DNA of 64,000 nucleotides from Demequina phytophila (GCF_000971135.1 NZ_BBLW01000003.1:248001-312000), one strand, 5' to 3'; positions 53,198 through 64,000 are shown, counted from the first letter of the stretch. Notes: generated from the letters alone by a model not told the origin. A program made the numbers and translations.

Positions 53198-54019
53198 CGC
53201 CTCCAACGTTCCCGGGCCGCCCGTGCCGGCGGCCCGGGGCGGCGGCAGCGTGGATCGATGACGGCGCCGGCGGTCCTGCAGCACGAGCGCCGTGGCGCCG
53301 CCGATCAGCACGACCGCGGCAAGGATCACCAGGCCCCAGCGCAGCAGCGGGCCCCAGTCGCGCTCGGTGGTCGCTCCGCCGACGATCCGGATCGAGTCGG
53401 ATCCGAGCAGGTCGCTCAGCCCCAGGGCCACGGTGTGGCCCGTGATCTCGCCGCCGGTCGCCTCGCGCACCAGGCCCGGGAAGGTGAACGTCACCCCGAC
53501 GTCGACCGCTCCCTCGACCAGCGCCAGCTGGTCCACGGGCACGCCCGCGCCGGCGAGGCCGCTCGCCGCGCCGGTCTCGATCTCGACCACGTACTCGTCG
53601 CCCTCGCGCGTCACCGTGGTGCCGCCGGTGAGCGGCGAGGCGCCCGCAGCATCGTCCACCGCGCCCAGGGGGACGTCCGCGACGGTGACCTCGACGCCCT
53701 CCCGGCCGTCCTCGTCCGCGTAGGGGATGACCTCGACGGAGCCGGGGCGCGCGTCCTCGAGCGGCTTCAGCCGCTCGCGCACCGCGTCGGGGTCGAGCAG
53801 CTCCTCGACGTCGAGCGCATCGGGGTCGACTCCCTCGGGCAGCTCGTCCCCCATGCTCGCCAGCTGCTGCTCGAGCGCCGTGCGCGCCTGCGGGGTCATC
53901 GCGATGACGGCGTGCTGGGTCAGGGTGTCGTCCTCGCCGAGCGTCGTGTCGGTCGAGACCCTCACGCATCCGGTGAGGGCGACCGCCGCGACCGCGAAGG
54001 CGGCCCCCAGCCCGCGCAT
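53132..54019 (-). CDS. LppM-like lipoprotein with C-terminal membrane helix
   Basis: 295 residues. Lipobox ALTGC (Cys18). The extracytoplasmic part begins VRVSTDTTLGEDDTLTQ, the pattern of LppM-family domains, and continues to about residue 225. A helix WGLVILAAVVLIGGATALVL and a Pro/Gly/Asp-rich tail follow. Its ATG lies inside a copy of the GGGACGATGC repeat. It starts five bases after pgm in the same direction. The last 66 bases overlap the 3' end of the giant surface protein gene on the other strand. Confidence 0.8.
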   Translation of the reverse strand: MRGLGAAFAVAAVALTGCVRVSTDTTLGEDDTLTQHAVIAMTPQARTALEQQLASMGDELPEGVDPDALDVEELLDPDAVRERLKPLEDARPGSVEVIPYADEDGREGVEVTVADVPLGAVDDAAGASPLTGGTTVTREGDEYVVEIETGAASGLAGAGVPVDQLALVEGAVDVGVTFTFPGLVREATGGEITGHTVALGLSDLLGSDSIRIVGGATTERDWGPLLRWGLVILAAVVLIGGATALVLQDRRRRHRSTLPPPRAAGTGGPGTLEASAPPADQQEHSPGDHEDPGGR

Positions 54020-54024
54020 CGTCC

Positions 54025-55701
<1,677 letters not shown>

Positions 55702-55807
55702 GAGGCCTACTCTTCCATGGCCCTCGGGCCGGTGCCAGGCCTCTTGGCCCGGTCAGAGGAGGGTAAAGGAATGGCAAGGGGTGGTACCAGGGCGGGTCAC
55801 GTGTCGC

Positions 55808-55820
55808 TAGGCTGGTGGGC
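55808..55820 (+). promoter_or_regulatory. Leaderless -10 element for the GT2-pheA operon
   Basis: TAGGCT at 55808-55813 ends seven bases before GTG 55821, which I therefore take as the start instead of GTG 55815 in the same frame. No SD precedes either. Confidence 0.6.
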
Positions 55821-56693
55821 GTGTCACGAGCCGAGGGAAGCGAACCGAGGAAGGTTCCGGCGGACGCGCTCGCGCGCGCACGGGCCCGTCGCGCTCGCGG
55901 GCGGGGCAACGCCCCCCTGCCGGGGCCGTCGGTGGCCGCGCTCATCGTCGCCCATGACCAGGCGCGCCGCATCGCGGCGACCGTGCGGGCGGCGCTCGCG
56001 ATCCCGGGCGTGGACCTGGTGCTCGTGGTCGACGACGGTTCGACCGACAACACCCAGGAGCTCGCGCGCCGGGCGGGCGCGGTGGTGGTCCGCCACTCGC
56101 ACGTGCGCGGCCGCTCCGCGGCGGTGGAGACCGGCGCCTCCGTGATCGCCATGCGCGACGAACCCGGTCGCACGCCTCGCGCGATCCTTCTGCTCGACCC
56201 CAACCTTGGCCACTACGCGATCGGCGCGGCGCCGCTGGTCCCCGCCGTGCTCGAGGGCGTGTGCGACCTCGCGGTGGCGCTGACGGACGCGCAGGCCGTC
56301 GCTCCGGGCGTGCCGTCGAAGATTGCCCGCACCGCGGTCGAGCACGCGACCGGCTGGTCGCCGCGGCAGCCGCTGGGTCGCATCCGGTGCCTCACGCGTG
56401 AGGCGCTCGAGGCGGCGATGCCCCTCGCGCGCGGCAACGGGCTCGAGCCCGCCATGACGCTCGACGTGCTCCACGCGGGCCTCACCATCACCGAGGTCGA
56501 GTGCGACATCCGGCACAAGGGCCCGTCGATCGAGGATCGCACGCCCGTGGGACGGGCCAACCGGTACCGTGAGGTGCTGCTCGCGACCAGCGCGAGGCGC
56601 ATCAAGGGCCGGGTCGCCACCGCCCGCACCGCCGTGGGGAACCGCCTGCGGCCGGAGCGGGACGACGCCCCGGAGATCGGGGAGGACGCGTGA
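55821..56693 (+). CDS. GT-A fold glycosyltransferase (family 2-like)
   Basis: 290 residues. A basic N-terminal 25 residues precede VAALIVAHDQARRIAATV, then LVVDDGSTDNT binds the nucleotide. The expected metal motif D-x-D appears as LLLDPNLGH, with Asn in place of the second Asp. Near the C-terminus RGNGLEPAMTLDVLHAGLTI resembles glucosyl-3-phosphoglycerate synthase-type enzymes. Coupled to pheA by GTGA. Donor and acceptor are unknown, and activity is uncertain given the DPN motif. Confidence 0.78.
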   Translation: MSRAEGSEPRKVPADALARARARRARGRGNAPLPGPSVAALIVAHDQARRIAATVRAALAIPGVDLVLVVDDGSTDNTQELARRAGAVVVRHSHVRGRSAAVETGASVIAMRDEPGRTPRAILLLDPNLGHYAIGAAPLVPAVLEGVCDLAVALTDAQAVAPGVPSKIARTAVEHATGWSPRQPLGRIRCLTREALEAAMPLARGNGLEPAMTLDVLHAGLTITEVECDIRHKGPSIEDRTPVGRANRYREVLLATSARRIKGRVATARTAVGNRLRPERDDAPEIGEDA

Positions 56694-57622
56694 CGCTGCC
56701 GCGGTACGCCTACCTGGGACCGTCCGGCACCTTCACCGAGGCGGCCCTCTTCGCGATGGTCGATCCCGCGGAGGTCGAGCCGGTCCCCGCGGTGGACGTC
56801 CTGTCCGCGCTCGCGGCCGTCCGCGCGGGCGACGTCGACTTCGCGGTGGTGGCGATCGAGAACACCGTCGAGGGCGGCGTCACCGCGACGCTCGACACCC
56901 TCGCGACCGGCGACCCGCTGGTCATCCTGGGCGAGGTGGTGCTGCCGGTCTCGTTCGAGCTGGTCGCGCGCCCCGGCACGGCCATCGCGGACATCCGCGC
57001 CGTGTCCGCGCACTCTCATGGTCTCAACCAGTGCCGCCGCTGGCTGGCCGCGCACCTGCCGGGCGCCGCCCAGGTCTCCGCCTCCTCGAACGCCGCGGCC
57101 GCGGGGGAGCTGGCCGCGGGCGAGGCCGCCTTCGAGGCCGCCCTCGCGCCGCCCGGCCTGGCCGCGCGCCTGGGTCTCCAGGTGCTCGCCTCCGGCGTCG
57201 CGGACAACGCGCACGCGGCCACGCGGTTCGTGAAGGTGGGCCGTCCCGCCGCGGTGCCCGCGCCCACGGGCGCGGACAAGACCACGCTCGTGGTGCACCT
57301 GCCCGACGACCGCGCGGGCGCGCTCCTCGCGATGCTCGAGCAGTTCGCGGCCCGCGGGGTGAACCTGTCGCGCATCGAGAGCCGTCCCCGCTCGGACCGT
57401 CCCGGCGAGTACTCGTTCTCCATCGACGCGCTCGGCCACATCGCGGAGCCGCGCGTCGCCGAGGCGCTGCTGGGCCTCAAGCGCACCAACCCGGTGGTGG
57501 TGTTCCTCGGCTCGTACCCCGCGGCGTCCGGCTACCCGACGCCCGTCACCCCCGGCACGTCGGAGGAGGACTTCGCCGAGGCGCGCTCCTGGGTGCAGGG
57601 GCTGCGCTCCGGGCGCCACTAG
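56690..57622 (+). CDS. pheA: Prephenate dehydratase
   Basis: 310 residues: catalytic PDT domain (YLGPSGTFTEAAL; VVAIENTVEGGV; the TRF motif in HAATRFVKVG) and a C-terminal ACT domain with the phenylalanine-binding segment NLSRIESRP. It converts prephenate to phenylpyruvate and is feedback-inhibited by Phe through the ACT domain. GTG 56690 overlaps the GT2 stop. No chorismate mutase domain. Confidence 0.96.
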   Translation: MTLPRYAYLGPSGTFTEAALFAMVDPAEVEPVPAVDVLSALAAVRAGDVDFAVVAIENTVEGGVTATLDTLATGDPLVILGEVVLPVSFELVARPGTAIADIRAVSAHSHGLNQCRRWLAAHLPGAAQVSASSNAAAAGELAAGEAAFEAALAPPGLAARLGLQVLASGVADNAHAATRFVKVGRPAAVPAPTGADKTTLVVHLPDDRAGALLAMLEQFAARGVNLSRIESRPRSDRPGEYSFSIDALGHIAEPRVAEALLGLKRTNPVVVFLGSYPAASGYPTPVTPGTSEEDFAEARSWVQGLRSGRH

Positions 57623-57753
57623 GACGGGGCTGCCCCTCTTCTGAGTGCGCCGACGCCCCGGTGATCGCCCGGTGCAGAGAAGTCGCCGCCGATCTGCTCG
57701 CGCGTATCAGTGGAGCGCGGGGGACGGTCGCGGGGGACGATGCGGCGGCCGGC

Positions 57754-58977
57754 TCAGGCCTCCGGCGTCGCCTCCGTGTCGGGGCCGGCAGCGTCGGCCG
57801 GGTTCGCCGCGTCCTTGCCCGTCGCACCGGTCCCGCCCGTCGCGGGCACCCGCAGCACCAGCGCTCCCGGCTGAACCTCGGCGAGGATGCGGGTCGCACG
57901 CCCGAGCGCCTCGCCGTCGACCTGCACCTTCTGCGGCTCGGCGACCTTGATCTCCACGGTGGTGCCGCGGACGTGGTCGATGCGCGACGTCCGCCACACC
58001 CGCTGGTGCCAGGGCTCGCGGATCCCGGCCCCCTGCGCGACCACGGTGCCGAACAGCTCCGTCCAGCCCACGATCCCTCCGCGCGCGTCGAGCGTCGCGA
58101 TGTCGATGCGGCCGTCGTCGAGGTTCGCGTCGGGGATCAGCTGGATGCCGGCGGGGAGGCGCCCGACGTTCGCGATGAGCACCGTGCGCATGCGGCTGGT
58201 CTGCGGTTCGCCGTCGTCGACGGTGATGCGCGCCTCCATGCGCTTGCCCAGGTGTCGCACGGCGGCGAAGAAGTAGGCGACCCAGCCGAGCTTGCGCTTG
58301 AGGTTGTCGTCCGCGCCCGCGACCATCTCCGCGTCGAGGCCGGCACCGGCGATCACCAGGAAGATGTGGCGCTCGCCCTCGCCCTCGCCGTCGGGGGTGC
58401 GCACCAGCTGGAGCCAGCCGACGTCCGCGGTCCGCTCGGCGCCGTCGAGCGCGGTGCGCAGCAGCGCCGCGGTGTCGCCCAGCGGCAGGTCGAGGTTGCG
58501 CGCGAAGAGGTTGCCGGTGCCCATCGGCATGATCGCCATCGGCACACCGGTGCCCGCCACCGCCTCGGCGACGGCGCGCACCGTGCCGTCCCCGCCGACC
58601 GCCACCACCAGATCCGCGCCCGCGTCGATCGCCTCGCGGGTGATGTCGCGGCCTGGGTCGTCGGGTGTGGTGTACAGCCACATGGGCTGCGGGAGGTAGC
58701 GGATCGCGCACGCGCGCAGCGCCTGCTCGCGCAGCTCCGCGACGCCGTCCTTGGTGGGGTTCGCGATGAACGCGACACGCTCGCGGGCGTCGGAGCGGGC
58801 GGTCGCCGCCCCGAGCTCCATGGTGGGCATCGGCTTGATGAGCAGCAGCCGCCGCCAGCGGCGCGGCACCGCGACCGGGTCGCGCTTGCCGATGTGCCGC
58901 GTGACGCTCACCACCAACGCGAGCCCGGCGACCGCGACCACGAGCGCTATCAGGGAGATCACGAGCGCGGGGGTCAT
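57754..58977 (-). CDS. Diacylglycerol-kinase-family lipid kinase
   Basis: 407 residues. One N-terminal helix (ALVISLIALVVAVAGLALVV), then the catalytic domain with VAFIANPTKDG, VVAVGGDGTVRAV and MPMGTGNLFARNL. The C-terminal domain includes DGRIDIATLDARGG and KVQVDGEALG. It likely phosphorylates diacylglycerol or a related lipid at the inner membrane face. An acidic/Ala tail of about 25 residues is probably disordered. It is divergent from serS with 38 bases between. Confidence 0.9.
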   Translation of the reverse strand: MTPALVISLIALVVAVAGLALVVSVTRHIGKRDPVAVPRRWRRLLLIKPMPTMELGAATARSDARERVAFIANPTKDGVAELREQALRACAIRYLPQPMWLYTTPDDPGRDITREAIDAGADLVVAVGGDGTVRAVAEAVAGTGVPMAIMPMGTGNLFARNLDLPLGDTAALLRTALDGAERTADVGWLQLVRTPDGEGEGERHIFLVIAGAGLDAEMVAGADDNLKRKLGWVAYFFAAVRHLGKRMEARITVDDGEPQTSRMRTVLIANVGRLPAGIQLIPDANLDDGRIDIATLDARGGIVGWTELFGTVVAQGAGIREPWHQRVWRTSRIDHVRGTTVEIKVAEPQKVQVDGEALGRATRILAEVQPGALVLRVPATGGTGATGKDAANPADAAGPDTEATPEA

Positions 58978-59002
58978 GAGGAGAGCGTACGTCCGCCGTC
59001 GA

Positions 59003-59015
59003 TAGACTGGCGGGC
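59003..59015 (+). promoter_or_regulatory. Leaderless -10 element for serS
   Basis: TAGACT at 59003-59008 ends seven bases before ATG 59016 without an SD. Confidence 0.6.
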
Positions 59016-60287
59016 ATGATCGACCTGAAGCTCCTGCGTGCCCAGCCCGACGTGGTGAGGGAGAGCCAGCGCTCCCGCGGCGACGACCCTTCCGTGGTGG
59101 ACCAGGTGCTCGAGGCGGACGCCGCCAACCGCGCCGCCCTCAAGGACTTCGAGGTGGCGCGCGCCGAGCAGAAGGCGATCGGCAAGGACGTGGCGCGCGC
59201 GCAGGGCGAGGAGAAGCAGGCGCTGCTGGCCCGCACCAAGGACCTCTCGTCGCGCGTCAAGGAGCTGCAGGCGACGGCCGATGCCGCGTCCGCCCGCGCG
59301 GTCGAGCTCGCCCGGTCGCTGGGGAACCTCCCCGAGCCCGGCGTCCCCGCCGGCGGCGCCGACGACTTCGTGGTGCTGCGTCACGAGGGCACGGTGCGCG
59401 ACCTCGCCGCCGAGGGCATCGCCGTCAAGGACCACCTCGAGATCGGCGAGGGGCTCAAGGCGATCGACATGGAGCGCGGAGCCAAGGTGTCGGGCGCGCG
59501 CTTCTACTTCCTCACCGGGATCGGCGCCCGGCTCGAGCTCGCGGTGCTCAACGCCGCGATGCAGACCGCTATCGACGCGGGCTTCTCGCCCATGATCACG
59601 CCCACCCTGGTGCGCCCCGAGGTCATGGCCGGCACCGGCTTCCTCGGCAAGCACGCGGACGAGATCTACCGTCTCGAGCGGGACGACCTCTACCTCACCG
59701 GCACCTCCGAGGTCGCTCTCGCCGGCTATCACACCGACGAGATCCTCGACCTCGAGGACGGACCGCTCCGCTACGCGGGGTGGAGCGCCTGCTATCGGCG
59801 CGAGGCGGGGTCCGCGGGTCGCGACACCCGCGGCATCATCCGCGTCCACCAGTTCCACAAGGTCGAGATGTTCGCGTACTGCCGTCCCGCGGACGCCGCG
59901 GCCGAGCACGCCCGCTTCCTCGAGATCGAGGAGCGGATGCTGCAGGCCCTCGAGCTTCCCTACCGCGTGATCGACACCGCGGCGGGCGACCTCGGCTCGA
60001 GCGCGGCCCGCAAGTTCGACTGCGAGGCGTGGCTGCCGTCGCAGGAGCGCTGGATGGAGGTCACCTCCACCTCGAACTGCACTACCTACCAGGCGCGTCG
60101 TCTCGCGATCCGCGAGCGCGGCGAGTCCGGCACGGAACCGGTCGCGACCGTCAACGGCACCATCGGCACCACGCGTTGGCTGGTCGCGCTGCTCGAGAAC
60201 CACCAGCAGGCGGACGGCTCGGTGCGCGTGCCCGAGCTCCTGCGCCCGTACCTGGGCGGCCTCGAGGTGCTGGAGCCGGTGCGCTGA
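59016..60287 (+). CDS. serS: Seryl-tRNA synthetase
   Basis: 423 residues. N-terminal coiled-coil arm (residues about 25-100), then class II motifs: [15 protein letters not shown], motif 2 [17 protein letters not shown], motif 3 [16 protein letters not shown] and [14 protein letters not shown]. All catalytic residues expected for the bacterial enzyme are present. Leaderless. The HAD gene follows 76 bases later with its own leaderless promoter. Confidence 0.98.
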   Translation: MIDLKLLRAQPDVVRESQRSRGDDPSVVDQVLEADAANRAALKDFEVARAEQKAIGKDVARAQGEEKQALLARTKDLSSRVKELQATADAASARAVELARSLGNLPEPGVPAGGADDFVVLRHEGTVRDLAAEGIAVKDHLEIGEGLKAIDMERGAKVSGARFYFLTGIGARLELAVLNAAMQTAIDAGFSPMITPTLVRPEVMAGTGFLGKHADEIYRLERDDLYLTGTSEVALAGYHTDEILDLEDGPLRYAGWSACYRREAGSAGRDTRGIIRVHQFHKVEMFAYCRPADAAAEHARFLEIEERMLQALELPYRVIDTAAGDLGSSAARKFDCEAWLPSQERWMEVTSTSNCTTYQARRLAIRERGESGTEPVATVNGTIGTTRWLVALLENHQQADGSVRVPELLRPYLGGLEVLEPVR

Positions 60288-60351
60288 CAACCCCCGTGCC
60301 CGTTCACCCGACCGTCACCTGCGCGTGGACGGCGGCGGCGCCGCGCCGTCG

Positions 60352-60363
60352 TAGGGTCGAGCC
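60352..60363 (+). promoter_or_regulatory. Leaderless -10 element for the HAD phosphatase gene
   Basis: TAGGGT at 60352-60357 ends six bases before ATG 60364. Confidence 0.55.
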
Positions 60364-61218
60364 ATGAACGATCGCGAGCTCCGCCCGCCGCTGTCCCCGG
60401 ACCTGTGGCGGCTCGTGGGTCTCGACATCGACGGCACGCTCATGCACTGGGGCGGCGAGATCTCGCCCGCCGTGGTCGACGCGGTCGAGCGCGCGCGCAT
60501 GTGCCGCAACCACGTCATCCTCGCCACGGGACGCAATATCCTCGGCATGATGCCCGTCGCGCAGCGCCTGGGCATCCGCCGCGGGTGGGCCGTGTGCTCC
60601 AACGGCGCGGTGACCGTGAGGCTCAACCCGGCCTCTCCCGGCGGGTACGACATCGTCGAGAAGGTGACGTTCAACCCCCGCGCGGCGCTGGAGCTGGTGC
60701 GTGACGAGCTCCCCGACGCCTTCTACGCGGTCGAGGACCTCGGCGTCGGGTTCCTGGTCAACCGCGAGTTCCCCGAGGGGGAGCTGGTGGGGCGCCAGCG
60801 CGTCGTCACCGACTTCGACGAGCTGTGCCACGACGAGGCGACCCGGGTGGTCATCCGCGCGCCCGGCGTCGACGTGAGCCATTTCGACGGGCTGGTCCAC
60901 CGCATCGGCCTCAACGACGTCACCTACGCGGTCGGCTGGTCGGCGTGGCTCGACCTCACCCCGCCGGGCGTGTCGAAGGCCTCCGCGCTCGAGACGTTGC
61001 GCCGTCAGCTGGGCGTCTACCCCGATCACACCGTGGCGGTGGGCGATGGCAACAACGACATCGACATGCTCGAGTGGGCCGGCCACTCCGCGGCGATGGG
61101 CACCGCGCCCGCCCGGGTGAAGGAGGCCGCGACCGAGGTGGTCGGCTCGGTCGAGGAGGACGGCATCCTCACCGTGCTCGACCGCCTCATCGATCCCGAC
61201 CGGCTCGCGGTCCTCTAG
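60364..61218 (+). CDS. Cof-type HAD-superfamily phosphatase
   Basis: 284 residues. Motif I GLDIDGTLMHWGG, motif II ILATGRN, a C2-type cap, and motif III/IV VGDGNNDIDMLEWAGHSAAM identify the Cof/YidA-like branch that dephosphorylates sugar or nucleotide phosphates. The stop TAG shares CTAG with the convergent oxidoreductase. Confidence 0.93.
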   Translation: MNDRELRPPLSPDLWRLVGLDIDGTLMHWGGEISPAVVDAVERARMCRNHVILATGRNILGMMPVAQRLGIRRGWAVCSNGAVTVRLNPASPGGYDIVEKVTFNPRAALELVRDELPDAFYAVEDLGVGFLVNREFPEGELVGRQRVVTDFDELCHDEATRVVIRAPGVDVSHFDGLVHRIGLNDVTYAVGWSAWLDLTPPGVSKASALETLRRQLGVYPDHTVAVGDGNNDIDMLEWAGHSAAMGTAPARVKEAATEVVGSVEEDGILTVLDRLIDPDRLAVL

Positions 61219-62174
61219 ACCGTCAGCACGACCTTCCCGAACACCTCGCCCGACTCGAGGGCCCGGTGCGCGTCGCTCGCCCGCGCGAGCGGGAACGTCG
61301 CGTGGATCACCGGCCGGACCCGACGCGGGATCAGCGGCCACACCTCCTCGTGCACGCGTGCGACGATCGCGGCGCGCTCGACCAGCGGCCGCGCCCGCAG
61401 CGTGGTGCCCATCACGGTCGCCCGCTTCGCGACCAGCGCGCCCAGGTCGAGCTCGCCCCGCGCGCCCTTCTGCATGCCGATCACCACGAGGCGCCCGCCC
61501 GTGCGCAACGCTGCCACGTTCGCGCCCAGATACGCGGCGCCCACCACGTCCAGGATGACGTCGGCGCCGCCGAGCGCCGCGACCTCGTCCTGCCAGCCGC
61601 TGCGATGGTCGAGCGCGACGTCGGCGCCCAACGCCGCGCATCGTGCCGCGCGCTCCGCGCCGCCCGCCGTCGCGATGACCCGCATCCCGCGCGCCTTCGC
61701 GATCTGGATCGCGGCGGTGCCCACCCCGCCCGAGCCGCCGTGGACCAGCAGCGTCTCGCCCGCGCGTGCGCCGGCGGCGTCGAGGTTGGAGACCACGGTG
61801 CAGCACGCCTCGACGAGCGACGCCGCCTCGACGTCGAAGACGCCGTCCGGCACCGGCAGCAGCAGCGACGCGTCGACCACGGCACGCTCGGCGTACCCGC
61901 CGCCCGGGAGCAGGGCGCACACGCGGTCGCCGGGGTGCCAGGGGGACGATGCGGGGGTCGCCTCGAGCACGCCGGCTGCCTCGAGCCCGGGCCAGGCCGG
62001 CGCGCCCGCGGGGGCCGGATAGCGGCCCTGACGCTGCAGGATGTCGGCCCGGTTGACCCCGGCCGCTGTGATCCGCATCACAGCGTCATGCGCACCGACC
62101 GCCGGTAATGCCACATCTGCCAGGTGTAATACCTCCGGACCGCCCGGTGAGGTGACAAGAGTGGCTTTCATCAC
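61215..62174 (-). CDS. Zinc-less MDR NAD(P)H:quinone-oxidoreductase-like protein
   Basis: 319 residues. AAGVNRADILQRQGRYPAP and GLEAAGVLE are the marks of the quinone oxidoreductase/PIG3 branch; the Rossmann motif is GGSGGVGTAAIQIAKA. Zinc ligands of alcohol dehydrogenases are absent, as in the family. It probably reduces quinones or enones with NADPH. Convergent four-base overlap with the HAD gene. Confidence 0.92.
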   Translation of the reverse strand: MMKATLVTSPGGPEVLHLADVALPAVGAHDAVMRITAAGVNRADILQRQGRYPAPAGAPAWPGLEAAGVLEATPASSPWHPGDRVCALLPGGGYAERAVVDASLLLPVPDGVFDVEAASLVEACCTVVSNLDAAGARAGETLLVHGGSGGVGTAAIQIAKARGMRVIATAGGAERAARCAALGADVALDHRSGWQDEVAALGGADVILDVVGAAYLGANVAALRTGGRLVVIGMQKGARGELDLGALVAKRATVMGTTLRARPLVERAAIVARVHEEVWPLIPRRVRPVIHATFPLARASDAHRALESGEVFGKVVLTV

Positions 62175-62304
62175 TTTCTCCGATTTCCCCCGTCATAGTG
62201 GGCCGCCCCTATCCTCTCAACACACGACGCCCACGGATGATGGCTCATGTTCCCCCAGGTGTGGCCGATAACCCGGGGGAGCGGCCGCTTGAATCCACGC
62301 ACAC

Positions 62305-62317
62305 AGGCGTCACGCCT
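62305..62317. promoter_or_regulatory. 13-bp inverted repeat before the sensor kinase
   Basis: AGGCGTCACGCCT, arms of six around one base, 27 bases before the ATG. A second imperfect stem (CCCCC...GGGGG) lies just upstream. Possible operator or 5' UTR hairpin. Confidence 0.3.
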
Positions 62318-62344
62318 ATGCGGCGGCTCGGGAGGGGAAGGTCC

Positions 62345-64000
62345 ATGCTTCAGAGGCTCGGCATTCGAGGAAAGCTCCTCGCCGTCGTCATGGTGCCCGT
62401 TCTCGTGCTCGCGGCCGCGGTCGCGTACATCAGCGTCACCGCGTCCCGGTCCTACACCAGCAGCTCCAACGCGGAGCGGCTCGTGGACACGCTGGGACAG
62501 GCGCGCGAGACGGAGGCCGACCTCCAGACGGAGCGCTCCGCCGCGCTCACCTACGTGCACCTGATCCAGGACACGAGCGCCAAGCTCGCGGCCGCGCAGG
62601 AGGAGGTCACGAGGCGCTGGACCACGCTCGCCGACAAGGTCGACCGCCTCGACTCGCCCTCCGCCGACTCGCTCCTGGACTTCACCGCTGACCAGCTCGG
62701 CGGCGCGGGTGCCGCGATGCTGCCCGACGCGCGTGCCGTGCAGATGGCGGCGCCCGAGACCGCGGGCGACTGGGTGGTCATGCCGACCGCGGACGAGGTC
62801 GCGGCCATGGACAAGGAGTACAGCGACGCGTCGCGTTCGCTCGACACCATGTCGAACCAGGCGCCCGAGGAGCTCGACCTCGCGCTCGAGTTCGCCGCCC
62901 TCTCCTACGCGATCCAGCAGGAGGCGGACTTCGCGCACGCCCTGTACTCGGACACCGCCGACTCCCGCGCGACCCTGGAGGCCACCTTCCCGGCGGTCGA
63001 CACGGGGCTGGACGACATCGCCGCCGAGGCCGCCACCGTCGAGGCGACCGAGGACAACGCAGCCGCGCTCGCCTCCGTGGCGGCCGGCAGCGAGCTGCGC
63101 GACTCGCTCCCCGAGATCCGCGCGGGGGTCCGCTCCGCCGCCCTGTCGCCCTCCGCGATCCTCAAGTACTACACCTCGGTCGTCGACACGTTCGTCGACG
63201 CCACCGACGCGGTCGCCCTCGCGGTGCCCGACCGCAACGTCGTCGCGACGCTCCAGGCGTACGGTGCCATCGACCGCCTCATCGAGCGCGTGAAGTACGA
63301 GGGCGACGCGTTCGACCGCCTGATCCGCCAGGGCTCGTTCGTCACCGCCGAGGTGGCGAGCACCCGTACGCTCGTCGAGCGCACCCGCATCGCGCTCGAG
63401 GACGCCCAGGCGCGCGGCGCCGGCCTCAACCCGGCCATCGAGGTCCCCGACTTCGGAGCGTCCGCGACCTCCACCGGAACGTCCTTCACGACCATCCAGG
63501 GCTCCGTGCTCACCGGCCTCGACTCCGCGCTGGTGACGGCGCGCACGGCCGACTGGCCCGCCAAGGTCCAGATGGAGCTCGACCAGTACATCCCGCTGCG
63601 CGAGCAGGCGTGGGACCGCACCACCAGCGCGATCTCCGCGAACACGCGCAACGCGCTCTCCGCGACGTACCTCACCCTCGCGATCGGCATCGGCGCCGTC
63701 ATCGGCTCGCTGCTCATCGCGTTCGCCATCTCCCGCCGGATCGTCAACCCGCTCCGCCGCCTCACCACCACCGCCGCCGCGGTGCGGGAGGAGCTGCCCC
63801 GCCTCGTGGAGCGCGTCGCGCAGCCCGGCGAGGACGTGGACGTGTCCGAGGTGCAGATCACCGTCGAGTCGCAGGACGAGGTGGGCCGCCTCGCGGAGGC
63901 GTTCAACGGCGTCAACGCGGCCACCATCGAGATCGCCCGCGAGCAGGCCGCCCTGCGTGGATCGATCTCCGAGATGTTCGTCAACGTCGCCCGCCGCGAC
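62345..64000 (+). CDS. Nitrate/nitrite-sensor-type membrane kinase, CvnA-like (3' partial)
   Basis: 552 codons run to the window edge. LGIRGKLLAVVMVPVLVLAAAVAYI is the first helix; the large external all-helical part (ETEADLQTERSAALTY onward) is a NIT domain; the second helix is LTLAIGIGAVIGSLLIAFAI near residue 440-460; HAMP follows (RRIVNPLRRL to VGRLAEAFN), then SEMFVNVARRD at the edge. That last segment is characteristic of the kinase-like CvnA protein of actinobacterial conservons, usually followed by roadblock, DUF742 and GTPase genes. A GGAGGGGAAGG precedes ATG 62345. Confidence 0.88.
   Translation, partial: MLQRLGIRGKLLAVVMVPVLVLAAAVAYISVTASRSYTSSSNAERLVDTLGQARETEADLQTERSAALTYVHLIQDTSAKLAAAQEEVTRRWTTLADKVDRLDSPSADSLLDFTADQLGGAGAAMLPDARAVQMAAPETAGDWVVMPTADEVAAMDKEYSDASRSLDTMSNQAPEELDLALEFAALSYAIQQEADFAHALYSDTADSRATLEATFPAVDTGLDDIAAEAATVEATEDNAAALASVAAGSELRDSLPEIRAGVRSAALSPSAILKYYTSVVDTFVDATDAVALAVPDRNVVATLQAYGAIDRLIERVKYEGDAFDRLIRQGSFVTAEVASTRTLVERTRIALEDAQARGAGLNPAIEVPDFGASATSTGTSFTTIQGSVLTGLDSALVTARTADWPAKVQMELDQYIPLREQAWDRTTSAISANTRNALSATYLTLAIGIGAVIGSLLIAFAISRRIVNPLRRLTTTAAAVREELPRLVERVAQPGEDVDVSEVQITVESQDEVGRLAEAFNGVNAATIEIAREQAALRGSISEMFVNVARRD

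Overview
The window is gene-dense, very GC-rich DNA with strong third-position G/C bias, GTG/ATG starts joined by 4-base overlaps, leaderless promoters of the TANNNT type, an LGETG sortase signal, Tat and lipoprotein exports and a DtxR/IdeR-type iron box. Together these point to a chromosome segment of an actinobacterium, probably Micrococcales (Demequinaceae/Cellulomonadaceae-like; the placement is my inference). I see no rRNA, tRNA, CRISPR, prophage or intact insertion sequence.

Layout. 1-12576: a translationally coupled operon with a giant Ig-like/FN3 exported protein (5' end outside the window), MoxR ATPase, DUF58 protein, membrane transglutaminase-like protein whose catalytic Cys and His look replaced, FHA protein, PP2C phosphatase and a small membrane protein. 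Two micro-ORFs bridge the only two gaps between its genes. 12605-19934: one-carbon and methionine metabolism (gcvT, gcvH, Nudix, tag, metF, OsmC, GNAT, metE) with a cluster of DnaA-box-like sites. 19993-22087: an orphan prepilin, a 269-bp inverted-repeat element, an AbiEi-like protein and a Pat-type acetyltransferase. 22103-27863: MFS transporter, KhtTU-like K+/H+ antiporter, lipoprotein and a catalytically degenerate APH-fold protein. 26784-29357: DUF2202-response regulator-kinase operon with Met/His-rich extracytoplasmic segments. 29441-34937: acetyltransferase, iron-box-controlled siderophore-interacting protein, APH kinase, RBBP9-like hydrolase, and a copper/haem export set (membrane protein, PCuAC, Tat-exported Dyp peroxidase).

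35000-45659: methyltransferase, MalY/PatB-like aminotransferase, AHSA1 protein, TerC with a yybP-ykoY-type leader, ATP-grasp protein, a second two-component system, VanZ-RDD protein and a second MFS paralogue. 45800-53197: a 2465-residue sortase-anchored surface protein ending in two tandem copies of a three-domain block. 53132-61218: LppM-like lipoprotein, pgm, GT2 protein, pheA, diacylglycerol-kinase-like protein, serS and a HAD phosphatase. 61215-64000: a zinc-less MDR oxidoreductase and the start of a nitrate-sensor-type kinase resembling the CvnA head of an actinobacterial conservon.

Across everything lies an iterated 9-10-mer, GGGACGATGC, found about 33 times on both strands, which no gene function explains. 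I consider it, the coupled MoxR/transglutaminase/FHA/PP2C operon and the TerC leader the most interesting features.
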